This document shows positions 35,759 through 43,657 of a stretch of DNA of 64,000 bases, one piece after another. Position 1 is the first letter of the stretch. Each line of letters opens with the position of its first letter. The notes beneath the pieces are model-generated. The model saw only the letters and a list, made by a program, of their open reading frames with translations, searched no databases and was not told where the DNA came from. Source of the stretch: Roseiarcus sp963794155 (GTDB lineage Bacteria; Pseudomonadota; Alphaproteobacteria; Rhizobiales; Beijerinckiaceae); the NCBI GenBank assembly GCA_963794155.1, contig CAWCCX010000002.1:1-64000 (forward strand), in the 5' to 3' direction. The position numbers and the translations under genes are program-made.

Positions 35759-36270
35759 GTTTGCCTCCCTGTCGAAGCGGCTGGCGTAAAGTCGCGCCGC
35801 CCGGCGTCGCCAGCGCTTAGCGCTTTTCCGGCAACAGCAGTGAGGCAACACTATGCGACGACTGACCGACGAGCAATGGTGAACACGATATATTCATATG
35901 AATACATCGATATCGTCCAAGTTACTTCAAATGATCAAGACGATATCGCGAAATATTCCCGACGATATTACGACACACGCCGGCGCATTGTGGTTCTCAC
36001 CGGACGGACCGGTGGAGCAAAGCTCAGATATTTGACATCCCCGCCGGGCCCGAATAGACCCCGCCCTTCGTCAGGTTTTGGCCTCGTCGATCAAGCCGGC
36101 TGTCCCTTCGAGGCCAGCGGTCCCCGTCCGGCAGCGCGTCGCGCCCCCGGGCGCGATTGGCGTTGGTTTCAAAGTACGGACGTCGAAGGACGGAGAGAAG
36201 CGGATGACGAAAGCGGTCCCTGTATCCGTCGTCTGTCGTCCGGCGTCCGTCATCTGAACAGGAGCAACCC
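35759..36270. other. Divergent intergenic region between iorA-type gene and ffh
   Basis: About 510 bp with no gene. It contains the AT-rich stretch 35880-35980 with a perfect palindrome at 35891-35904 and, further on, GC-rich sequence with several CGTC-rich runs just before ffh. Both the iorAB-type operon and ffh must be transcribed from here. Confidence 0.6.
35891..35904. promoter_or_regulatory. Perfect 14-bp palindrome, possible operator
   Basis: TATTCATATGAATA, 133 bp upstream of the iorA-type start in an AT-rich island, with further ATATCG-type half sites nearby. A regulator-binding site is plausible; none is identified. Confidence 0.4.
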
Positions 36271-37843
36271 ATGTTCGAGAGCCTGTCCGAAAAGCTCTCC
36301 GGCATATTGGACAAGCTGACCGGGCGCGGCGCCCTCTCGGAAGAAGACGTCAATGCGGCGATGCGCGAGGTCAGGCGCGCGCTTCTGGAGGCCGACGTCG
36401 CGCTCGAGGTCGTGCGCTCGTTCGTCGACCGCACCCGCACCCGAGCAGTCGGGGCGGCCGTCATCAAGTCGGTCAAGCCCGGCCAGATGGTCGTCAAGAT
36501 CGTCCATGATTTGCTGATCGAGACTTCTCGGCGGCGAATCGCAGGCGATCGACCTCAACGCGCCGGCGCCGGTCGCGATCATGCTGATCGGCCTCCAGGG
36601 GGCGGGCAAGACGACGACCGCCGCCAAGATCGCCAAGCGCCTTGCCGATCGCGAAAAACGCAAGGTGCTGATGGCTTCGCTCGATGTGAAGCGCCCGGCG
36701 GCGCAGGAGCAGCTTGCGGTTCTGGGCCGGCAGGTCGGCGTCGACACGTTGCCGATCATTCTGGGCGAGGACCCGGTCGCGATCGCCCGGCGCGCCGAGA
36801 CTATGGCGCGGCTCCAAGGCTATGACGTCGTTCTGCTCGACACCGCGGGCCGCACCCATATCGACGAGCCGCTGATGGCGGAGATGGCTCAGATCCGCGA
36901 CGCCGCGCGGCCGCATGAGATGCTGCTGGTCGCCGACGCGCTCACCGGCCAGGACGCGGTCAACCTCGCCAAGAACTTTAACGAGCGGGTCGGCCTGACC
37001 GGGATCGTGCTGACCCGCATGGACGGTGACGGGCGCGGCGGCGCGGCGCTGTCGATGCGCTCGGTGACGGGCAAGCCGATCAAGCTTTTGGGCGTCGGCG
37101 AAAAGATGGACGCGCTCGAGGATTTCCATCCCGCCCGCCTCGCCGACCGCATCCTCGGCATGGGCGACATCGTGAGCCTGGTGGAGAAGGCGGCGCAAAC
37201 GATCGACGCAGCGCAGGCGGCCAAGATGGCCGAGAAGATGCGCAAGGGCGTATTCGACCTCAACGACCTCTCGGAGCAACTGGCGCAGATCGAAAAGATG
37301 GGCGGCATGGGCGGCATCATGGGGATGCTGCCGGGCGTCGCCAAGATCAAGGACCAGCTCGCCTCCGCCAATCTCGACGAGACCCTCGTCAAGCGCCAGC
37401 GGGCGATCATTTCGTCGATGACGCCCGTCGAGCGTCGCAACCCGGACATCCTCAAGGCGTCGCGCAAGAAGCGCATCGCCGCCGGAGCGGGCGTGACGGT
37501 CGAATATGTCAACCGGCTCTTAAAGCAGCACCGCCAGATGGCCGACATGATGAAGATGATGGGCGGCGCGAACGCCAAGCGCGGCATGATGGGCAAGCTC
37601 GGGCAGATGATGGGCCTGGGCGGCGGCATGCCGATGCCTTCGCCGGAGGAGATCGCGGCGCTCGAGAAGCAGATGGGCGGCGCCGGAGCGCCGCGGGGCC
37701 TGCCCCCGGGATCGCCCGGCATTCCTGTCGCCCCGCCGCCCGGCGCCTTCAACCTGCCGCCGCAGTTCCCCGGCCTCGGCGGGGGCGGCAAGCTCCCCGG
37801 CCTCGGCGGCGGCTTCAACCCGTTCGGGGGGAAGAAGAAGTGA
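36271..37843 (+). CDS. ffh: Signal recognition particle protein Ffh (one-base shift)
   Basis: GTPase that targets nascent membrane proteins to the translocon with 4.5S RNA and FtsY. The N domain is read in the first frame (MFESLSEKLSGILDKLTGRG). An extra T near 36524 shifts the frame: GAGACTTCTCGG should read GAGACTCTCGG, giving ETLGGESQAIDLNAP. The G domain then continues (GLQGAGKTTTAAKIA, DTAGRTHIDE, TRMDGDGRGGAALS), followed by the methionine-rich M domain (MGGMGGIMGMLPG, MADMMKMMGG). Corrected length is about 523 aa. Because ffh is essential, the shift is most simply a sequence error. First gene of ffh-rpsP-rimM. Confidence 0.93.
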
Positions 37844-37850
37844 AGGCCCT

Positions 37851-37942
37851 GCCCTCATCCGGCCCTTCGGGCCACCTTCTCCCGCAGGGAGAAGGGTAGC
37901 GCCAGCGCCCCCTCTCCCTCGGGGAGAGGGTTGGGGTGAGGG
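37851..37942 (+). repeat. Dispersed palindromic repeats between ffh and rpsP
   Basis: Two units: CCCTCATCCGGCCCTTCGGG followed by a CCTTCTCCC-GCA-GGGAGAAGG hairpin (37851-37896), and a CTCTCCC-type unit, CCCCTCTCCCTCGGGGAGAG plus GGTTGGGGTGAGGG (37908-37942), like those at 11.4 and 11.7 kb. Confidence 0.75.
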
Positions 37943-37994
37943 CGAGATCGTAGAACGGTTGAATCGAAATCGACTCTGAAAGGAAGAAAGACAA

Positions 37995-38357
37995 ATGTCG
38001 CTCAAAATCCGCCTGTCGCGCGGCGGCGCCAAGAAGCGCGCGTTCTATCGCATTGTGGTCGCCGACGCGCGTATGCCGCGCGACGGCCGCTTCGTCGAGA
38101 AAATTGGCACGTTCGATCCGCTTAAGCCGAAGGACGACGCGAGCCGGCTGGTGCTCGACCAGGAGAAGGCCAAGGCGTGGCTCGCCAAGGGCGCCCAGCC
38201 GACCGACCGAGTGCTGCGTCTGCTCGACGGGCTCGGCCTCATGAAGCGCGAGGCGCGCTCGAATCCGATCAAGGCCAAGCCGAAGAAGAAGGGCCAGGAG
38301 CGCGCCGCCGCGGCGGCGGCCGCCGCCGCCAAAGCCGCCGAAGCGCCCGCGGCCTGA
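37995..38357 (+). CDS. rpsP: Ribosomal protein S16
   Basis: 120 aa. Component of the 30S subunit needed for assembly. The family core is complete: MSLKIRLSRGGAKKRAFYRI, RMPRDGRFVEKIGTFDPL and WLAKGAQPTDRVLRLL. The C-terminal extension is lysine- and alanine-rich (KPKKKGQERAAAAAA), as common in Alphaproteobacteria. A ribosome site AAAGGAAGAAAG precedes the ATG. Part of the conserved ffh-rpsP-rimM-trmD order. Confidence 0.97.
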   Translation: MSLKIRLSRGGAKKRAFYRIVVADARMPRDGRFVEKIGTFDPLKPKDDASRLVLDQEKAKAWLAKGAQPTDRVLRLLDGLGLMKREARSNPIKAKPKKKGQERAAAAAAAAAKAAEAPAA

Positions 38358-38364
38358 CCGCCCG

Positions 38365-38913
38365 ATGAGCCGGCCGGCGGGAGCGCCCGACCGTCTCATC
38401 CTCATGGGCGTGTTCGGCGCGCCGCAGGGCGTGCGTGGCGAGGTGCGGGTCAAGTCGCTCACCGGCGATCCGAAAGCCATCGGCGCCTACGGGCCGCTCA
38501 CCGACGGGAAACGCGCGCGCGTCTTCGCATTCGATTCGCTGCGCCTCGTCCGGGGCGACATGCTGGTCGCGCGGGTTCATGGCGTTTCAACCCGCGAGGC
38601 TGCCGCGGCGCTGACCGGGATTGAGACCTTCGTCCGCCGCGACCAATTGCCGAGCCCAAGCGGCGACGAATTCTACTACGACGATCTCATCGGGCTGGAA
38701 GCGGTTGACGCGACTGGAGGGCGGCTCGGCCGCGTGGTCGCGCTCGCGAACTATGGCGGCGGCGACATTCTTGAGATCGCGCCGGAAGGCGGCGGTGAAA
38801 CCCTGCTCTTGCCATTCACCAGGCGGGTCGCGCCGATGATCGACTTCGACGCCGGGCGGATCGTGATCGAGCCGCCGCGCGAACTCGATGACGAAGCCAC
38901 TCCCTCGTCCTGA
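38365..38913 (+). CDS. rimM: 16S rRNA processing protein RimM
   Basis: 182 aa. Helps mature the 3' domain of 16S rRNA around S19. N-terminal RimM domain (LMGVFGAPQGVRGEVRVKSL) and C-terminal PRC-barrel domain (FYYDDLIGLEAVDATGGRLG, then TLLLPFTRRVAPMIDFDAG). It starts 7 bp after rpsP. Its TGA stop at 38911-38913 lies within a dispersed repeat, so the natural C-terminus may have been altered by the insertion. Confidence 0.95.
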   Translation: MSRPAGAPDRLILMGVFGAPQGVRGEVRVKSLTGDPKAIGAYGPLTDGKRARVFAFDSLRLVRGDMLVARVHGVSTREAAAALTGIETFVRRDQLPSPSGDEFYYDDLIGLEAVDATGGRLGRVVALANYGGGDILEIAPEGGGETLLLPFTRRVAPMIDFDAGRIVIEPPRELDDEATPSS

Positions 38914-38996
38914 GGAGCGCCGAAGGCGCATCTCGAAGGACGTCGCGCGCGCTCGCGCGCCCTTCGAGGCCGCTACGCGGCGCCTCAGGGCGAGGC
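38901..38996. repeat. Dispersed repeat pair, CCTGAGGAGC type
   Basis: A forward unit, CCCTCGTCCTGAGGAGCGCC ending CATCTCGAAGGACG (38903-38942), is followed by a shorter inverted unit, CCTTCGAGGCCGC then CGCCTCAGGGCGAGG (38961-38995). Head-to-head pairing resembles bacterial interspersed mosaic elements. It separates rimM from petA. Confidence 0.75.
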
Positions 38997-39147
38997 CGGC
39001 TTTGGCTGTTCGGTTGAGCGCCGCCGACATTGCGCGGGGGCGGTTGCTAAGGGCGCGGGGGGCGGGTAGAGAACCTCTTGCGCCGGACGCTCGTTAGGCG
39101 CCGACGTTTTGAGGATTCCGGCCGTTCGTTTTTTGGAGGCGCGCTGC

Positions 39148-39804
39148 ATGACGATGAGTTCCGAGACGGCTGCGGAAGGCCATGGGGGCGCCTCGGTCTC
39201 GAAGCGGGATTTTCTCTTTCTGATGACCGGGTCGCTGGCCACCGTGGGCGTCGCGGCGACGATCTGGCCGTTCATCGACCAGATGAATCCGGACGCCGCC
39301 ACGATCGCCGCCGCCGGCCCGGTCGATATCGACATCCAGCAGCTTCAGCCGGGCCAGCGGGTCGTCGCGCTGTGGGCGGCGCGTCCGGTGTTCGTCGTCA
39401 AGCGGGCGGACGCGGCGCTCCAGGAACTCAAAAATCCGAAGCTCCTCGACGGCCTGCGCGACCCGAATTCCGAGGAGCCCCAGCAGCCGGCCTATGCGAC
39501 CAACTGGAGCCGTTCGATCAAGCCGGAGATTCTGGTGATCGTCGGCGTCTGCACCCACCTCGGCTGCATTCCGCTGTTCGATCCCAGTCCGAATCCGACC
39601 GACCCGGCGCCCGATTGGCCGGGCGGCTTCTTCTGCCCCTGCCACGGCTCGAAATACGATCTCGCTGGCCGGGTGTTCCAGGGCGTTCCGGCGCCCTATA
39701 ACCTCCCCGTTCCGCCCTATCATTTTCCCGACGACAAGACGGTCAGGGTCGGCGAAAATCCGGCGGGCGCTAATTTCGATTTCAACTCGATTTTGCAGGT
39801 CTGA
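39148..39804 (+). CDS. petA: Rieske iron-sulfur subunit of cytochrome bc1
   Basis: 218 aa from the ATG at 39148, which follows a GGAGG site. It carries electrons from ubiquinol to cytochrome c1. The N-terminus has a cytoplasmic lead, SKRDFLFLMTGSLATVGVAA as membrane anchor (a degenerate twin-arginine-type export signal, KR in place of RR), and the soluble cluster domain with the 2Fe-2S ligands in CTHLGC (Cys135, His137) and CPCHG (Cys163, His166); Cys140 and Cys165 can form the stabilising disulfide. Unusually, it is followed by trmD and not by cytochrome b and c1 genes, and is separated from rimM by a repeat. Confidence 0.93.
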   Translation: MTMSSETAAEGHGGASVSKRDFLFLMTGSLATVGVAATIWPFIDQMNPDAATIAAAGPVDIDIQQLQPGQRVVALWAARPVFVVKRADAALQELKNPKLLDGLRDPNSEEPQQPAYATNWSRSIKPEILVIVGVCTHLGCIPLFDPSPNPTDPAPDWPGGFFCPCHGSKYDLAGRVFQGVPAPYNLPVPPYHFPDDKTVRVGENPAGANFDFNSILQV

Positions 39805-39858
39805 CGCCCAAGCATCCGGCCGTGACAGGGGTCGGGCAAACGCGCTAAGCGTCGCCGG

Positions 39859-40551
39859 ATGTTCGCCGCAACCGTCCTCACCCTTTTTCCCGCCATATTT
39901 CCGGGGCCGCTCGGGCAATCGCTGGCGGGCGAGGCGCTGGCGCGTAGCCTATGGTCGCTGGAGGCTCGCGACATCCGCGAACACGGGCTTGGGCGCCATC
40001 GCGGGGTTGACGATACGACTGCCGGGGGCGGCCCGGGGATGGTGATGCGGGCCGACGTCATCGCCGCGAGCCTCGATGCGGCGGTCGAGCCCGGCGATCC
40101 AAGGCCGCGCCTCATCATGAGCCCGCGCGGCGAACCCTTCCGCCAAGCGCGCGCCCGCGAATGGGCGGCAGGGCCCGGGCTGGTGATCCTATGCCCGCGG
40201 TTCGAGGGTGTCGACGAGCGGGTCATCGAGGCGCGCTCCCTCATCGAGGTCTCGATCGGCGACTATGTGCTCTCCGGCGGCGAGATCGCCGCGCTCGCGA
40301 TCCTCGACGCCTGCGTTCGCCTTATCCCGGGCGTGATGGGCAAGGAGGAATCGGGGGCGGAGGAGAGCTTCGAGCGCGGCCTGCTCGAATATCCCCACTT
40401 CACGCGCCCTCGCGAATGGGAGGGGCGCTTAATCCCCGACGTGCTCCTCTCGGGCGACCACGCCAGGATCGCCGAGTGGCGCCGGCGCGAGGCGGAGCGG
40501 ATCACGCAGGAGCGGCGGCCGGATTTGGCGCGAGTTCCTCCACGCGAGTAG
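39859..40551 (+). CDS. trmD: tRNA (guanine-N1)-methyltransferase TrmD
   Basis: 230 aa. Methylates G37 of tRNAs to prevent frameshifting. SPOUT-fold knot motifs: LIMSPRGEPFRQ, LCPRFEGVDERV (the SAM-binding trefoil region), and IGDYVLSGGEIAAL. The C-terminal EYPHFTRPREWEGRLIPDVLLSGDH is diagnostic. In most relatives rplS follows trmD; here the next gene is a convergent hydroxyacyl-CoA dehydrogenase 48 bp away, and rplS is not in the window. Confidence 0.96.
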   Translation: MFAATVLTLFPAIFPGPLGQSLAGEALARSLWSLEARDIREHGLGRHRGVDDTTAGGGPGMVMRADVIAASLDAAVEPGDPRPRLIMSPRGEPFRQARAREWAAGPGLVILCPRFEGVDERVIEARSLIEVSIGDYVLSGGEIAALAILDACVRLIPGVMGKEESGAEESFERGLLEYPHFTRPREWEGRLIPDVLLSGDHARIAEWRRREAERITQERRPDLARVPPRE

Positions 40552-40599
40552 ATCAGCGGGGGATCGAAATGTGAGCGAACTCCGGTCGCCGAACCAGAA

Positions 40600-41481
40600 C
40601 TAGCGCGTCGGTACCGGATGCTCGCCGCGGTAGTCGTAGAAACCGCGTTGGGTCTTGCGGCCGAGCCAGCCGGCCTCGACATATTTCACGAGCAACGGGC
40701 AGGGACGGTATTTCGAATCCGCTAGCCCCTCGTGCAGCACCTGCATGACGGCGAGGCAAGTGTCGAGGCCGATGAAGTCGGCGAGCTGGAGCGGGCCCAT
40801 CGGATGGTTGGCTCCGAGCCGCATCGCGGTGTCGATCGCCTCAACCGAACCCACGCCCTCATAGAGCGTATAGACCGCCTCGTTGATCATCGGCAAAAGG
40901 ATGCGGTTGACGATGAAGGCGGGGAAATCCTCGGACATCGTCGCCGTCTTGCCGAGCCGGGTGACGAACGCCTTGGCGGCCTCGAACGTGTCGTCCTTGG
41001 TGGCGATGCCGCGGATGAGCTCGACGAGCTGCATCCGCGGCACCGGATTCATGAAGTGGATGCCGATGAACCGCTCGGGATTGGACGTCACCGAGGCGAG
41101 GCGGGTGATCGAGATCGAGGAGGTGTTCGAGGCGACGATGGCGTCGGGCTTGAGAAAGGAGCGCAAGGCGGTAAAGATCTTGCGCTTGACCTCCTCGTTC
41201 TCGGAAGCCGCCTCGACCACGAGATCGCAGTCGCCGAGCTTGTCGAGGGTCGGGGCGACGTGGATGCGGTCGAGGATCGCCTTGCGCTCCGCCTCGTCCA
41301 TCTGGCCTTTGGACACTTGGCGCGACAGATGGCCGTTGATGGTCGCGAGCGCGGCGTTGATGCGCTCTTCGGCGACGTCGTTGATGAAGACGTTCAATCC
41401 CGCCTGAGCCGCGACCTCGGCGATCCCGGCGCCCATCTGCCCCGCGCCGATGACGCCGACCGTCTCGATGTTGAGTGTCAT
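40600..41481 (-). CDS. 3-hydroxyacyl-CoA dehydrogenase (3-hydroxybutyryl-CoA type)
   Basis: 293 aa from the ATG at 41481 (MTLNIETVGV). Single-domain-pair enzyme that oxidises 3-hydroxybutyryl-CoA or the reverse. NAD-binding GVIGAGQMGAGIAEVAAQ, the family signature HFMNPVPRMQLVELIRG, and the catalytic His in this motif with Glu in the downstream helix. The C-terminal domain carries NHPMGPLQLADFIGLDT. It follows etfB-etfA on the same strand (101 bp gap), consistent with a fatty-acid or PHB-linked redox unit. Confidence 0.92.
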   Translation of the reverse strand: MTLNIETVGVIGAGQMGAGIAEVAAQAGLNVFINDVAEERINAALATINGHLSRQVSKGQMDEAERKAILDRIHVAPTLDKLGDCDLVVEAASENEEVKRKIFTALRSFLKPDAIVASNTSSISITRLASVTSNPERFIGIHFMNPVPRMQLVELIRGIATKDDTFEAAKAFVTRLGKTATMSEDFPAFIVNRILLPMINEAVYTLYEGVGSVEAIDTAMRLGANHPMGPLQLADFIGLDTCLAVMQVLHEGLADSKYRPCPLLVKYVEAGWLGRKTQRGFYDYRGEHPVPTR

Positions 41482-41582
41482 AATTTTGTCCAGCAAACGA
41501 CCCGCGCCCGGCCGGGATCATAGACGAGCAGCCACGAGCGTCCAGTCGGCAGCCCACGCTTTTTCATAAGCTCGACCGGAGT

Positions 41583-42527
41583 TTAACGCCCGATCTTGGC
41601 AAGCTCCGCCGCGAGTTCGGGGAGCGCCGTGTAAAGATCGGCGACGAGACCGTAGTCGGCGACCTGGAAGATCGGCGCCTCCTCGTCCTTGTTGATGGCG
41701 ACGATGACTTTCGAATCCTTCATCCCCGCCAGATGCTGAATCGCCCCCGATATGCCGACCGCGATATAGAGTTCCGGCGCCACGACCTTGCCGGTCTGGC
41801 CGACCTGCCAGTCGTTGGGCGCGTAGCCCGCGTCGACCGCGGCGCGCGAAGCGCCCATCGCCGCGCCAAGCTTGTCGGCGACCGGCTCGATATAGGTCTT
41901 GAAATTTTCCGCCTTCTGCATCGCTCGGCCGCCGGAGATGATGATTTTGGCCGAGGTCAATTCCGGCCGGTCGGACTTCGCGAGCGCGTCCCCGACGAAC
42001 GACGACACCGCAGGGTCGGGAACGGCCGCGACCGGCTCAATCGGCGCTGAGCCGCCTTGGCCGGTCGCGGCGAAGGACGCGGTGCGGACGGTGACGACGA
42101 TCTTCGAATCGGTTGATTCGACCGTCTGGATCGCGTTGCCGGCATAGATCGGCCGCTCGAAGGTCTTGGGGCCGACGACCTTGGTGATGTCGGAAATCTG
42201 CATCACGTCGAGCAGCGCCGCCACCCGTGGGGCGACGTTTTTGGCGCTGGCGGTCGAGGGCGCGACGATCGCGTCATAGCCAGCCGCGAGCGACACGATC
42301 AGCGCCGCCAGCGGTTCGGCGAGCCCATGCGCGTAAGTCGGGTCGTCGGCGGCGCGCACCTTCGCCACGCCCTTGAGCTGAGCCGCCGCAGCAGCGGCCG
42401 CGCCGACGTTTTGGCCGGCGACCAGCACCTCGACCGGGCCGCCGAGCTCGAGCGCGGCGGTGAGCGCGCGCGCCGTCGCATCGCTCAACTCGCCGCCCGC
42501 GACTTCCGCTAGAAGAAGCGTCGCCAT
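41583..42527 (-). CDS. etfA: Electron transfer flavoprotein alpha subunit
   Basis: 314 aa. Binds FAD and passes electrons from acyl-CoA dehydrogenases to ETF:quinone oxidoreductase. The C-terminal FAD domain has the signature GGRAMQKAENF, APELYIAVGISGAIQHLAGM and IVAINKDEEAPIFQVADYG. The N-terminal part matches the alpha-subunit domain I. The ATG lies 2 bp after the etfB stop, so the two are co-translated. It ends 101 bp before the hydroxyacyl-CoA dehydrogenase. Confidence 0.96.
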   Translation of the reverse strand: MATLLLAEVAGGELSDATARALTAALELGGPVEVLVAGQNVGAAAAAAAQLKGVAKVRAADDPTYAHGLAEPLAALIVSLAAGYDAIVAPSTASAKNVAPRVAALLDVMQISDITKVVGPKTFERPIYAGNAIQTVESTDSKIVVTVRTASFAATGQGGSAPIEPVAAVPDPAVSSFVGDALAKSDRPELTSAKIIISGGRAMQKAENFKTYIEPVADKLGAAMGASRAAVDAGYAPNDWQVGQTGKVVAPELYIAVGISGAIQHLAGMKDSKVIVAINKDEEAPIFQVADYGLVADLYTALPELAAELAKIGR

Positions 42528-42529
42528 CG

Positions 42530-43279
42530 TCAGATCACCCCCGCCTCGTCATGCAGCTTGGCGACCAGCTCCGCTACCGACTTGACCTTGACTCCGGCCT
42601 TGCGGCCAGGGGGCTCGGCAGTCTTCAACACCTTGAGCCGGGGCGAAACGTCGACCCCATAGTCCGCGGGCGTCTTCTCATCGATCGGCTTCTTCTTGGC
42701 CTTCATGATGTTGGGGAGCGAGGCGTAGCGCGGCTCGTTCAGGCGCAAATCGGTGGTGACGATCGCCGGCAGTTTCAGCGATACGGTCTGCATTCCGCCA
42801 TCGACTTCGCGCGTGACTTCGACCGAGCCCTCGCCGACGACGACCTTGGAGGCGAAGGTGCCCTGGCCCCAGCCGGTGAGCGCCCCCAGCATCTGCCCGG
42901 TCTGGTTCGAGTCGTCGTCGATCGCCTGCTTGCCCATGATGACGAGCCCGGGTTGTTCGGCGTCGACAACGCCCTTGAGCAGCTTGGCGACCGCAAGCGG
43001 CTCGGTGAGCGCGTCGGTCTTGATCAGGACGCCGCGATCGGCGCCCATGGCGAGCGCGGTCCGGATGGTCTCGCTCGCCTGCGCTGGACCGATCGAGACG
43101 ATGACCACCTCGCTCGCCTTGCCGGCTTCCTTCTGCCTGAGCGCCTCCTCGACCGCGATCTCGTCGAACGGATTCATCGACATCTTGACGTTGGCGAGCT
43201 CGACCCCGGAGCCGTCGGACTTGAGGCGAATCTTGATATTGTAGTCGACCACCCGTTTGACCGGCACGAGAATCTTCAT
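42530..43279 (-). CDS. etfB: Electron transfer flavoprotein beta subunit
   Basis: 249 aa. AMP-binding partner of EtfA. Opening MKILVPVKRVVDYNIKIR, the region NPFDEIAVEEALRQKE, GKQAIDDDSNQTGQMLGALT and LRLNEPRYASLPNIMKAKKK are all beta-subunit signatures; the last is the recognition loop for dehydrogenase partners. First gene of etfB-etfA, with the promoter in the 378-bp divergent region shared with the ABC importer. Confidence 0.96.
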   Translation of the reverse strand: MKILVPVKRVVDYNIKIRLKSDGSGVELANVKMSMNPFDEIAVEEALRQKEAGKASEVVIVSIGPAQASETIRTALAMGADRGVLIKTDALTEPLAVAKLLKGVVDAEQPGLVIMGKQAIDDDSNQTGQMLGALTGWGQGTFASKVVVGEGSVEVTREVDGGMQTVSLKLPAIVTTDLRLNEPRYASLPNIMKAKKKPIDEKTPADYGVDVSPRLKVLKTAEPPGRKAGVKVKSVAELVAKLHDEAGVI

Positions 43280-43657
43280 GGGTAGCGGAACTCCCGACGA
43301 ACTCAGCGTTCGCTCGAAGCAACTCGAGGCCGAAACCCCTAATCTTGGCTCCGGCGCAAGTCAACGCGAGTGAAAGTCTGTCTTCCCGGCCGCCCTGAAG
43401 GGAGACCGTCAGTTCAAAATGGCGTCAGCCCATGCCGGAAAGACATGCAAAACCCCAAGCGATCCGGCCCGGAGCGGGTTTTCGCGGTCGATCGCCGGCG
43501 CCGCCCATCGACAGATGGAGATTTTCTCTCCGCCGGCCATCGCGCAATTGACAGAAGCCAAATTCTGACGCCAAGTCGAGGAAGTATGGGCCAGAGGCAG
43601 AACAACGGCCGATCGTAGTCTGGGGACGGGCGCACTCTTAAAGAGGATCCAACCAAG
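43280..43657. other. Divergent intergenic region etfB / ABC importer
   Basis: 378 bp with no gene. Promoters for both directions are expected. A TTGACA at 43548-43553 could be a -35 box for the importer, but I see no convincing -10 partner. No repeat or hairpin stands out. Confidence 0.5.

Noticed and set aside
36000..36270. A 4.5S (SRP) RNA gene upstream of ffh
   Set aside because: The conserved SRP apical loop and internal-loop sequence (GGUCAGGUCCGGAAGGAAGC type) is not present.
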